A DNA stretch of 37,614 nucleotides from NCBI RefSeq assembly GCF_014287815.1, contig NZ_JACOOQ010000023.1, positions 1 through 37,614 of the forward strand, written 5' to 3'. The stretch comes from Clostridium lentum (lineage in GTDB: Bacteria; Bacillota; Clostridia; Clostridiales; Clostridiaceae). Numbering within the stretch: position 1 is the stretch's first letter; the number at the start of each line of letters is the position of its first letter. Shown in pieces: positions 1 to 7,226 of the stretch. The position numbers and the translations under genes are program-made. The notes below the pieces were generated by a model. The model had not been told where the DNA came from, did no database searches, and worked only from the letters and a program-made list of their open reading frames with translations.

Positions 1-2825
1 TTCATATATCTTCCCCATAGAGTAAGAATTTTAAATAAGTTTACTACATCTTGCTCATTATATAGCAAGATAGTATCAATTTTTTCTTTAGGCATTCTTT
101 CAATATATTCATCATCTTTATTAATTTCTAAATTTAGCTTTTTAATATTATCTTCGCCTTGCAATATTGCATTATTCAATACTCTTATCTTTTCATAAAC
201 TTCATCCAAAAGTTGTTTATTTTTTTTATAAGTCTTATATTCATCACATAACTCCTTAAAACCCTTTAACTTTTCAATATTTATATTAATTTCATCTTCT
301 GCTAATCTTAAAGATGATTCTAATTTTTGTATTGTCTCTTTAAAGTTTGTAATTAATTTTTCTAAATCTAACTCCCTTTGTTTTAACTTAATTAATTCAG
401 CCTCTAAAACTACTATAGACTCTTTCAATCCTAAATAATATTTTTTATCTAAAACTGAATGTACTATTGAAGAACGTTTATCTTGATATAACTTTACTGC
501 TTCCTTTTTATCAGCTAACATCCTTGTATATCTATCTAACTCTTTTTCATTTATTGTTATCAACTTCATCAATTCTTCTTCATTCAATAATTTATTATTA
601 AATGAAACAAAAAAGTTTATTCCTTTTATAGAAATTATGTCATTATTAACACCTTCAAGTTCACTTTCTAAATCTAACCTATTAATTATAGATATAGGTG
701 TTGATGTGAATACATCTAATGGCTCTTTTTCTAAACTTTTAATATCTTTTTCATTCATAATTAACGAATAAGGAATGAATGGATTTCTTTTTATAATTTC
801 TATATTTTTTTCATAAGAAAAGCCATTTTGCTTAATCCATTCCATTCCATACTTAATACTAATATCTCTATTTTTAAGCTTACCTTCAATTTCCTTCGAT
901 AACTCTAATACTTTCCCACCTTTTAACTTTTCTAATTCATCACTAAGTTTATCGCATAGTCTAACTAAATTTAACTCTTCCTCTTTTAATAAATTTATTT
1001 TCTTATCAAAAGCACTTATAATTTCTTCTTTATTAAATATTTTATCTTCTGTAAACTCTATATATTTAATGATTTCCTTTTGCTTTTCAATTTCATTGTC
1101 TAAATCTTCTAATTCCATCTTTTTATTATCTAAATTATTATTAACTTTAAATTTAAGCTCAATATTTTTTATTTTTTCACTTTCACTACTTTTAAGCTCT
1201 TCTTTAACTTTTAAAGATTGTTCTCCCAACTTCTTCTTTTTCTTTTCTAAATAAAACTTCCTTTCAGTAATTCCTTTTTCAAACTTAATTAAATCTTCAT
1301 CAGAATAAACTCCTGAAATATTTCTGCTAAGACCTTCATTAAATCTAATATTAAATAAATTTTCAATCTTATTAAATGATTTTATCTCAGATTTTAAAGA
1401 ACCTTCACGACTTTTTAAATCATTTATACCACTTCTATTATCTGATAATTTTTTCTCTTCAATTTCCTTATGATTAATAATACTATTTTTCTGATTTTGC
1501 TTATTGCGTAAGATTTCCTTTACTTTATTTAATTTCTCATTAAATACTCCTTTTATAGTAAAACCTAAATTATTAATTTTGGGTTCATTGTCTTTATTTT
1601 TCTCACTCAATATTCTTAATTCTACTTCTAATTGCTGTAATTCTTTAGATCTATTTTGATACTCCCTATGAAGCTTAGCACATTCTAATATATTTAGTTT
1701 TCTATTTAAATTCTTTATCTCAACTTCACTTTTATTTACTACTGTATTTAACTGAGTTAATTGTAACTCTAATTCTTTTACTTCATTTTCTTTATTATAT
1801 ATATCTATAGATTCTTTCTCATAGGATAATTCATTAATTTCTTTTTTCAAAGTATCGATAAACTTTTCTAACTTTAGTTCTTCATTAATTTTATTTTCAT
1901 AACTTTCCTTTAAAAATACTATTATATTAGCAATAGTATTTTCTATATTTTTTCTTTTATCGATTGTTAGTATAAAATTATCACTTATCTCCAATAACTC
2001 CTTAGCTAATTCATTAAAAAGTTCTATTTTCTCTTTTCTATCTATCTTAGATTTATTATCTTTATATTGTTTAATATAACTATTTACTAACTCTACATAG
2101 TTTTTTATTCTATCTTCATCTTTATTAAGCTTATTTTCTACAGCTGGTAAGAACCACTCCTTAACTAATCCATCACTATCCTTTGCATTAACAAATAATT
2201 CTGAAAGCCCTGATTCCTTTAAATTTATTTTCCTAATAATAGTTTCCCATTCTTTATAATTTATTTTATATTCCTGCAGTTTATTAAAGTAACTTCTCGT
2301 AGCTACTGAATTATTCATATCATAATAATTAAATTTTAAATTTCTATCTTTTTTTAAATCTTCAAATAACTTTTTAGAATTTATGAAACTTTTTATTAAC
2401 CTACTATCAACCTTTTCTTCAATAATAGGAATACGATTAATATCATAAGGATTTTTTAATCTATACTCATGAACAAAATTAATTATATCTAATTTTTCTT
2501 TAGAATCTTCATCAGATGTCCTTTCCTTTTTCCTTACCATCATTCCAGTTAATAAATAACCTGCTCCATCATCTAGTTTCCATTCAACCATAATATATGT
2601 AGGAGTAGATGATGTAAAATAACTATCAAATGTTCTATCGTTTAATGTTCTATACCTTCTATTGACAAATGGAGCTATAACCATTTGAACAATTACAGAT
2701 TTTCCTCCACCATTTCTTAAATTAAACAAAGTATTATCACCATCTAGATAAAATATTTCGTCATCTATCTTCATATTATTATTGTAATTTAAATTAATAA
2801 TTCTGATTTTATTTATTTTACTCAT
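1..2825 (-). CDS. jetC: Wadjet JetC, SMC/MukB-like ATPase (C-terminus off the window)
   Basis: This encodes the SMC-family motor of a Wadjet plasmid-defence complex, which is known to extrude DNA loops and present closed circular DNA to the JetD nuclease. About 941 residues are visible from the ATG at 2825. The N-terminal ATPase head has a Walker A (NGGGKS, near residues 40-45), and what follows is mostly long Lys/Glu-rich heptad sequence typical of SMC coiled coils. The second ATPase half (signature motif and Walker B) must lie beyond position 1, so integrity cannot be judged here. The start overlaps the jetB stop by 8 nt, indicating translational coupling. It was missed by simple ORF calling because it has no stop inside the window. 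The Wadjet assignment rests on its three neighbours as much as on its own sequence. Confidence 0.9.
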   Translation of the reverse strand, partial: MSKINKIRIINLNYNNNMKIDDEIFYLDGDNTLFNLRNGGGKSVIVQMVIAPFVNRRYRTLNDRTFDSYFTSSTPTYIMVEWKLDDGAGYLLTGMMVRKKERTSDEDSKEKLDIINFVHEYRLKNPYDINRIPIIEEKVDSRLIKSFINSKKLFEDLKKDRNLKFNYYDMNNSVATRSYFNKLQEYKINYKEWETIIRKINLKESGLSELFVNAKDSDGLVKEWFLPAVENKLNKDEDRIKNYVELVNSYIKQYKDNKSKIDRKEKIELFNELAKELLEISDNFILTIDKRKNIENTIANIIVFLKESYENKINEELKLEKFIDTLKKEINELSYEKESIDIYNKENEVKELELQLTQLNTVVNKSEVEIKNLNRKLNILECAKLHREYQNRSKELQQLEVELRILSEKNKDNEPKINNLGFTIKGVFNEKLNKVKEILRNKQNQKNSIINHKEIEEKKLSDNRSGINDLKSREGSLKSEIKSFNKIENLFNIRFNEGLSRNISGVYSDEDLIKFEKGITERKFYLEKKKKKLGEQSLKVKEELKSSESEKIKNIELKFKVNNNLDNKKMELEDLDNEIEKQKEIIKYIEFTEDKIFNKEEIISAFDKKINLLKEEELNLVRLCDKLSDELEKLKGGKVLELSKEIEGKLKNRDISIKYGMEWIKQNGFSYEKNIEIIKRNPFIPYSLIMNEKDIKSLEKEPLDVFTSTPISIINRLDLESELEGVNNDIISIKGINFFVSFNNKLLNEEELMKLITINEKELDRYTRMLADKKEAVKLYQDKRSSIVHSVLDKKYYLGLKESIVVLEAELIKLKQRELDLEKLITNFKETIQKLESSLRLAEDEININIEKLKGFKELCDEYKTYKKNKQLLDEVYEKIRVLNNAILQGEDNIKKLNLEINKDDEYIERMPKEKIDTILLYNEQDVVNLFKILTLWGRYM

Positions 2826-3525
2826 ATATCTCTTCTCCCAATGCCTTTAATACCCTAGTATAATTATTTCTATTTAATAAATTCCAATCCATAAAGCTAT
2901 CTAGTTTTTTTGTAGTTTTAATCATATCATCAGCTTTAATATATTGAATTAAACCTTGTCTGTCTAAAAAATCCAATATTGTATTAATAAATCCTTCTTT
3001 AGTAGTTTTAGATATACTTTTTCTATCACTACCTTTTAATGCTTCAAATCTCTCTAATATATTTGAAAATGCTATTCCATTTTCACTAATTTCCTTAGAT
3101 TTCTCTACACCATCATTTAGTCTATCCGTAACTATATTTAAAAACTCTCCCACCTTTATATAATCTCTAGATTTACTACTTATTCCTTGTGAATTATAAA
3201 AAGTAACTAATAATGTTAAAATAACAAATTGTGAAAGATAATAATCCTTATCATTAGCACCTGATTTACATAAAACTTTTTTAAGATCGCCTTTAGAATA
3301 TCCTAAATAATCATTATCCTCTTTGGGAATAAGATATACTACGCCTCCGTATTTTCTAACATAACATTCTGATGCTTCGCCTAATTCCTTTACCAATTCG
3401 GTAATTACTTCATTTTCACAATAACTTTTATATAAATCACCTGCATTTTCTTTTAGTTCACCATACTTTAACAAATAATAAAAAATACTATTGCTTATTT
3501 TTATATCTTCCTTCAAATATGCCAT
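2818..3525 (-). CDS. jetB: Wadjet JetB (MukE-like kleisin-associated subunit)
   Basis: A 235-aa acidic/basic mixed protein with no catalytic motif, between jetA and jetC. By position and size it is JetB, the winged-helix MukE-like subunit that with the JetA kleisin bridges the SMC heads (in this branch probably the DUF6063-type family). The sequence looks helical, with a lysine-rich middle and a C-terminal winged-helix-like stretch (residues about 165-230). The ATG at 3525 shares one base with the jetA stop (TAATG) and has a GGGAGG ribosome binding site inside the end of jetA, so the genes are coupled. The family assignment is context-driven; the sequence alone is too divergent for me to name with certainty. 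Confidence 0.82.
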   Translation of the reverse strand: MAYLKEDIKISNSIFYYLLKYGELKENAGDLYKSYCENEVITELVKELGEASECYVRKYGGVVYLIPKEDNDYLGYSKGDLKKVLCKSGANDKDYYLSQFVILTLLVTFYNSQGISSKSRDYIKVGEFLNIVTDRLNDGVEKSKEISENGIAFSNILERFEALKGSDRKSISKTTKEGFINTILDFLDRQGLIQYIKADDMIKTTKKLDSFMDWNLLNRNNYTRVLKALGEEIYE

Positions 3526-5147
3526 TATAATTTAATTCCTCCCTTTATAACCTCAAAGCCTATATCTGAACATATGAAATTTTTTATAGAACCATTTTCA
3601 TCTCTTAAACCTTCTAATTTTACATCTTCATTTAATAATAACTTTTTCACATTAATTTTTTCTATATACTTAAAGCTCATATTAGTATCAATAAGTTCTA
3701 AAATAGTTTTATTTAACTGAAATTCTATTTCTCCATTTTCAATCGAATTTTTTCTTTCTTCTCTTATTTCATAAATATCAATACTTTTATTCTTAAGCAT
3801 TTCAATTATAACTTCTCTAAATATTTCAACTGTTGGTATAAGCTTTTCCATAAGAATATTACTTTGCCCTATAAGCTCTTTAATTTCATTTAATGAGATA
3901 CTTTCACGTTGTACAGCTAATTCTAAAATAATTTCAATAACGGCTTTATATTTTTCTAATCTCTCTAACTTCTTTATATTTTCTGCTTCTAATAAATTAC
4001 TTTCTTCAAAAGACAATTCCTCATCATATTCTACTTCACCTTTTTTTATATTTTTCTGATACTCTATAGCTTTATTTATATTATAGATTTTATCAGGATT
4101 CATTTTAAATAAAGGCCTAAAGAAAAAATCTATATTTTCAAGCTTTTTAGGGTTATTTAATACTTTTTCAAAAACTTCAGTTCTAAAATTAAATCTCTCA
4201 ATTAATGACATTTTCGAAATATTTTCAAGCTCATTTCCATAAAGATTTTTTAAGTCAAAATGCTTCATTAATATCCTTTGATCTTCATCAATAGTTTTGT
4301 TTAAATATACATCTATAGTTTTTAAATTATTTAAATTCTCTTCTTCTTCTTTATTTAACTCCCTAATATGTATATCATGTTCAATAAATTCTTTTATTTT
4401 TTCATTTACCATCTCCCTATGTATAATAAATTTCCTCTTAGTATTATTTAAAAGTTCTAAATTCCCTTCCATCATAAGCTTATAGTCTTCAGTAGAATAA
4501 CTTAAAGGATTTTCCTTTATCTTTCTTATCGCCTCTTCCATACTTTGAACTCTTATTCTCAACATATTAAATATATTTTTAATATCATCTAATGCTTTAT
4601 CGTATGATGCTTTTTCAAGATGCATTTTGAATATGATTTCATGGATAGTCATTTTTAAATTTTCTTCAATCTCTAATGTAGATAAAATCAAAGCATATCC
4701 ATCATCAGTTAAAGAATACGAAACTCTTCTCACACCATCAATATATTCCATTTTATTTTTTATAAAACTTATATTAATAGCCTTATACTCTCCTTCTTTA
4801 AAATTATAAGCATTGAAGTACATAGCATTCCCTTCATCGCATAAAATTACATTAACTATAAATTCAGCAAGTTCTTTGCTTTCTTCATAAGTTATTCTCT
4901 TTTTAAAATGTATATTATTAATTTCATCTATAAAATAACCTATATGGTCAATAGTACAAATTTCTTCTTTTAGTGACTGCTCCATTATGTAAACTAAAAC
5001 TGCAAAAATCAAATTATCTTGTTCATATCCTTCATAAAATCCATATTTCTTCCATGTCCCTTTAGAAATACTATTTCTAAAAAGTAATGCATATGCACCT
5101 ATTTTCTTCATTCTTATATGCTGAACATCTAAAAAACTAAACTCCAT
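3525..5147 (-). CDS. jetA: Wadjet JetA (MukF-like kleisin)
   Basis: A 540-aa protein of the size and composition of the Wadjet kleisin subunit JetA (DUF5716-type in Firmicutes). It is expected to clamp the JetC ATPase heads together with JetB, as MukF does in MukBEF. The N-terminal third is mixed alpha/beta winged-helix-like sequence. Residues about 165-300 are strongly helical with Lys/Glu heptads (the kleisin coiled-coil arm), and the C-terminal part again looks like a winged helix. A clean AGGAGG precedes the ATG. The gene starts 8 nt after the jetD stop and overlaps jetB by one base, so it sits inside one operon. I see no frameshift or internal stop. Confidence 0.86.
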   Translation of the reverse strand: MEFSFLDVQHIRMKKIGAYALLFRNSISKGTWKKYGFYEGYEQDNLIFAVLVYIMEQSLKEEICTIDHIGYFIDEINNIHFKKRITYEESKELAEFIVNVILCDEGNAMYFNAYNFKEGEYKAINISFIKNKMEYIDGVRRVSYSLTDDGYALILSTLEIEENLKMTIHEIIFKMHLEKASYDKALDDIKNIFNMLRIRVQSMEEAIRKIKENPLSYSTEDYKLMMEGNLELLNNTKRKFIIHREMVNEKIKEFIEHDIHIRELNKEEEENLNNLKTIDVYLNKTIDEDQRILMKHFDLKNLYGNELENISKMSLIERFNFRTEVFEKVLNNPKKLENIDFFFRPLFKMNPDKIYNINKAIEYQKNIKKGEVEYDEELSFEESNLLEAENIKKLERLEKYKAVIEIILELAVQRESISLNEIKELIGQSNILMEKLIPTVEIFREVIIEMLKNKSIDIYEIREERKNSIENGEIEFQLNKTILELIDTNMSFKYIEKINVKKLLLNEDVKLEGLRDENGSIKNFICSDIGFEVIKGGIKL

Positions 5148-5155
5148 AATACCTC

Positions 5156-6184
5156 CTATAAATCTGTTATATTTATTATTTCTTGTGGTACATATAAATC
5201 ATTTTCTAAAATTTTTTTTATTTCTTTTTCATACTCCGTAAAACTATCTATATCATTATCAGCTACTAACTGAAGGTGCTTGAAAAATAAACCAGTTGTA
5301 TTTCTATTTTGCCCATCTTTCGTTTTTGGTAAATCTATATTTAAAGCTTTAACCTTATCTATCATCTTTCTATATCCATTAAAAAAAGGCCTTAAATAAT
5401 ACTCCTTATAGAAACTTTCATAAAAACCTTCATAAATAATTATTCCCTCATAATCTAAATCACCAAAATAAAAAAACTTATTTGAATTATTATATATATG
5501 TTTCTCTACTGAAATTTTAAAATCATTAAATGCCTTCTTTACATTCTTACCACCACCATAAATTATAGTATCAATCTTTTCTCCTAATATAGTATTATTG
5601 CCACTTATCATATGATTTCTCATTGTAAAGTATGTATCTTTATTTTCTATAATTAATATATTTTGAGGGATATACTTATTATGCGAGTAATAAGCTAATG
5701 GTTCCGATGTATCATAATAATTTAAAGTCTCTAAAGAAATACCTAAATTTTTTAGTATAGTCTTACCACCTTCTTTCTGAAGAAACTTTTCCCTTCCCCA
5801 TATTTGAAAAGCTCTTTCATTAATTGATATTTTACTATCTAATAATCTACTATTATTAATCATAAAATCATTTAATTTTAAGATATAACCTCTATGCTCT
5901 TTGTATTTATCTAAATGACCTTCATAATACTCAACATTAAATCTACTACAAAGCTTATAATGAATTTCATTAAGTATCTCTTCATTATCTTGAATCTTAG
6001 GTACAACTCTATATCTTTTATATAATGTTGGACTTTTCCCATTGCCACCACTATTTTTAATAGGTATTATTTCACCTTTTTCTATTAATAAATTTACTAT
6101 TTCCACCAATTTTCTATACTCAGTAATTTTATATATTTTTTCAAACTCTTCTAATTCAATTATTTTTTTATTAATACTTATCAA
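5156..6184 (-). CDS. jetD: Wadjet JetD, TOPRIM/Topo VI-like nuclease
   Basis: The predicted DNA-cleaving subunit of Wadjet, 342 aa. A C-terminal TOPRIM fold (residues about 175-260) is visible: a conserved glutamate in LIIENKD (E180), a GGG turn near 210-212, and the metal-binding DxD in FGDLDYEG (D242, D244). The central motif INERAFQIWGREKFL (about 121-135) matches the conserved NER...FL block of the JetD/DUF3322 family. The N-terminal region should be a winged helix comparable to Spo11/Topo VI-A. The start is TTG, supported by GGAGG at 6196-6200 with 11 nt spacing. It is the first gene of the operon (D-A-B-C), unlike the A-B-C-D order used for naming. All active-site residues are present, so the nuclease should be functional. 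Confidence 0.9.
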   Translation of the reverse strand: MISINKKIIELEEFEKIYKITEYRKLVEIVNLLIEKGEIIPIKNSGGNGKSPTLYKRYRVVPKIQDNEEILNEIHYKLCSRFNVEYYEGHLDKYKEHRGYILKLNDFMINNSRLLDSKISINERAFQIWGREKFLQKEGGKTILKNLGISLETLNYYDTSEPLAYYSHNKYIPQNILIIENKDTYFTMRNHMISGNNTILGEKIDTIIYGGGKNVKKAFNDFKISVEKHIYNNSNKFFYFGDLDYEGIIIYEGFYESFYKEYYLRPFFNGYRKMIDKVKALNIDLPKTKDGQNRNTTGLFFKHLQLVADNDIDSFTEYEKEIKKILENDLYVPQEIINITDL

Positions 6185-6269
6185 ACTAAAATTTTCCTCC
6201 TTAACCCTTTATTTTATATATTAATATATCCATAACCATCACTTAAATATTCCAAAAATTTCACTCCAT

Positions 6270-6306
6270 AGTTATATAATAAATCCTAATAGTGACATAT
6301 ATAGTC
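6270..6306 (-). promoter_or_regulatory. Predicted WYL-regulator operator upstream of the Wadjet operon
   Basis: This 37-bp block matches the site at 21323-21359 at 31 of 37 positions, and similarity continues past 6306 into the AT-rich flank. The right arm TATATAGTC is identical in both copies; here the left arm has three changes, so the palindrome is less perfect. It lies 86-122 nt upstream of the jetD start. On the minus strand a TTTCAA hexamer about 18 nt from TATATG suggests that the promoter overlaps the arm. Palindromic operators over promoters are how the WYL repressors BrxR and CapW act. That a WYL protein binds here is inference, supported by a WYL remnant next door. Confidence 0.55.
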
Positions 6307-6325
6307 TCTTTAAATTTTTTTGAAA

Positions 6326-6502
6326 TTATTTTTCTTCATCAATATAATTTATTTTATATCCTACAAAATCATCATAATCCAAGACAATTTCTTCATCTCT
6401 ATATAATTTATTAATTATTTTCATAGCTCCCTCAAAATTTTCAGCTTCAATTATTACTTCCCTATTAAGTACTTCTTCTATATTAAATTTATATTTATCC
6501 AT
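6326..6502 (-). CDS. DpnD/PcfM-like small protein
   Basis: A 58-aa ORF too short for most callers, starting at the ATG at 6502 and ending in EEK. It carries the signature of the DpnD/PcfM C-terminal-like family: an N-terminal strand KFNIEEVLNREVIIEA, a helix with EGAMKIINKLYRDEEIVLD, and a closing YDDFVGYKINYI. Members are common in phages, conjugative plasmids and ICEs of Firmicutes; DpnD was first noted beside the Dpn restriction genes, and its function is unknown. It lies between the WYL remnant and the Wadjet operator and may be a passenger of the mobile DNA that brought the island. The ribosome binding site is weak (AAGGAG about 10 nt upstream). Confidence 0.7.
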   Translation of the reverse strand: MDKYKFNIEEVLNREVIIEAENFEGAMKIINKLYRDEEIVLDYDDFVGYKINYIDEEK

Positions 6503-6627
6503 ATTATCTAACTCCTTATTGTAAAATAATTAATTTAACAAAAAATTATAGATCAATTATTATATTTAAATCAACAATAAAAGCCATATAAGAATCACTT
6601 TAAATCCCTATATAGCTTTACTAAATA

Positions 6628-6756
6628 CTATTTATAATTATTAAGTACTTTTTTATATTCTTTAATCACATCTTCTACCAATTCCTTTGGTTCTAAAACA
6701 GCACATGATGTTCCCATTCCCATAATCCATGGAATTTTATTTTTATTTTTTATCAT
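6628..6756 (-). pseudogene. C-terminal remnant of a WYL-domain transcriptional regulator
   Basis: A 42-codon open stretch ending at a stop at 6628-6630. Its residues IPWIMGMGTSCAVLEPKELV and the tail ending NNYK match the C-terminal extension of WYL regulators (tryptophan, G-x-x-x-x-V, EP-x-x-L, helix, terminal Tyr). The intact WYL protein at 21498-22457 ends with the same pattern (RWILKQG...YPEYLIEKL...LYK). The DNA-binding and WYL domains are missing: upstream sequence to 6857 shows no HTH in frame. It looks like the remains of a regulator that once sat upstream of the Wadjet operon. Confidence 0.68.
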
Positions 6757-6857
6757 TTATAATAAGCCACTTTTTACTTTCTTCCTGCTGATTAACTTTA
6801 CTTCTTCTTACTTTGGAATATATATTTTTTTACTATTATTTTCTAGTAATTATATAT

Positions 6858-7166
6858 TTAATACACTTTCTTTAATACTATTCCCTCTTTAAAGCCACCA
6901 CTTTCTTCAAGCTTTTCTTGTCTCTTATTAAGTAAATCTTCTTCACTATATCCAAGATTATGTGCAAGTCCAAATAGTACTTCCATAACATCAGCAAGCT
7001 CTTCTAAATTCTTATCTTCTAAATATTCATTTACTTCTTCCTTAAGCTTATCTTCTAAGAACTTTGTCTTTTCCTCTCCATAAACCATTTCAGTTTCACA
7101 CTTTTTCCCATCTGCTTCTATAACTTCAGGTATAAGATCCCTAACTAATTTATTATATTTTTTCAT
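6858..7166 (-). CDS. MazG-like nucleoside triphosphate pyrophosphohydrolase
   Basis: A 102-aa all-helical protein of the MazG/HisE superfamily, which hydrolyses (d)NTPs to (d)NMP and pyrophosphate. Metal-binding acidic motifs are visible as EEVNEYLE followed by EELADVMEVLFGL (ExxE...ELAD), spaced as in single-domain members. The N-terminal KYNKLVRDLIPEVIE is typical of the subgroup annotated as phosphoribosyl-ATP pyrophosphohydrolase-like or house-cleaning NTPases. It is preceded by AGGAGG. It stands alone, 60 nt after the PLD-helicase gene, with no clear terminator between. Such enzymes occur in phages and defence islands, where they can alter nucleotide pools, but a housekeeping role is equally possible. 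The substrate cannot be read from the sequence. Confidence 0.85.
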   Translation of the reverse strand: MKKYNKLVRDLIPEVIEADGKKCETEMVYGEEKTKFLEDKLKEEVNEYLEDKNLEELADVMEVLFGLAHNLGYSEEDLLNKRQEKLEESGGFKEGIVLKKVY

Positions 7167-7226
7167 ATGTCCTCCTGGTTACTTATTAATTAAATAAAAA
7201 TATTCTTTCTGATAATTATAAGCATC

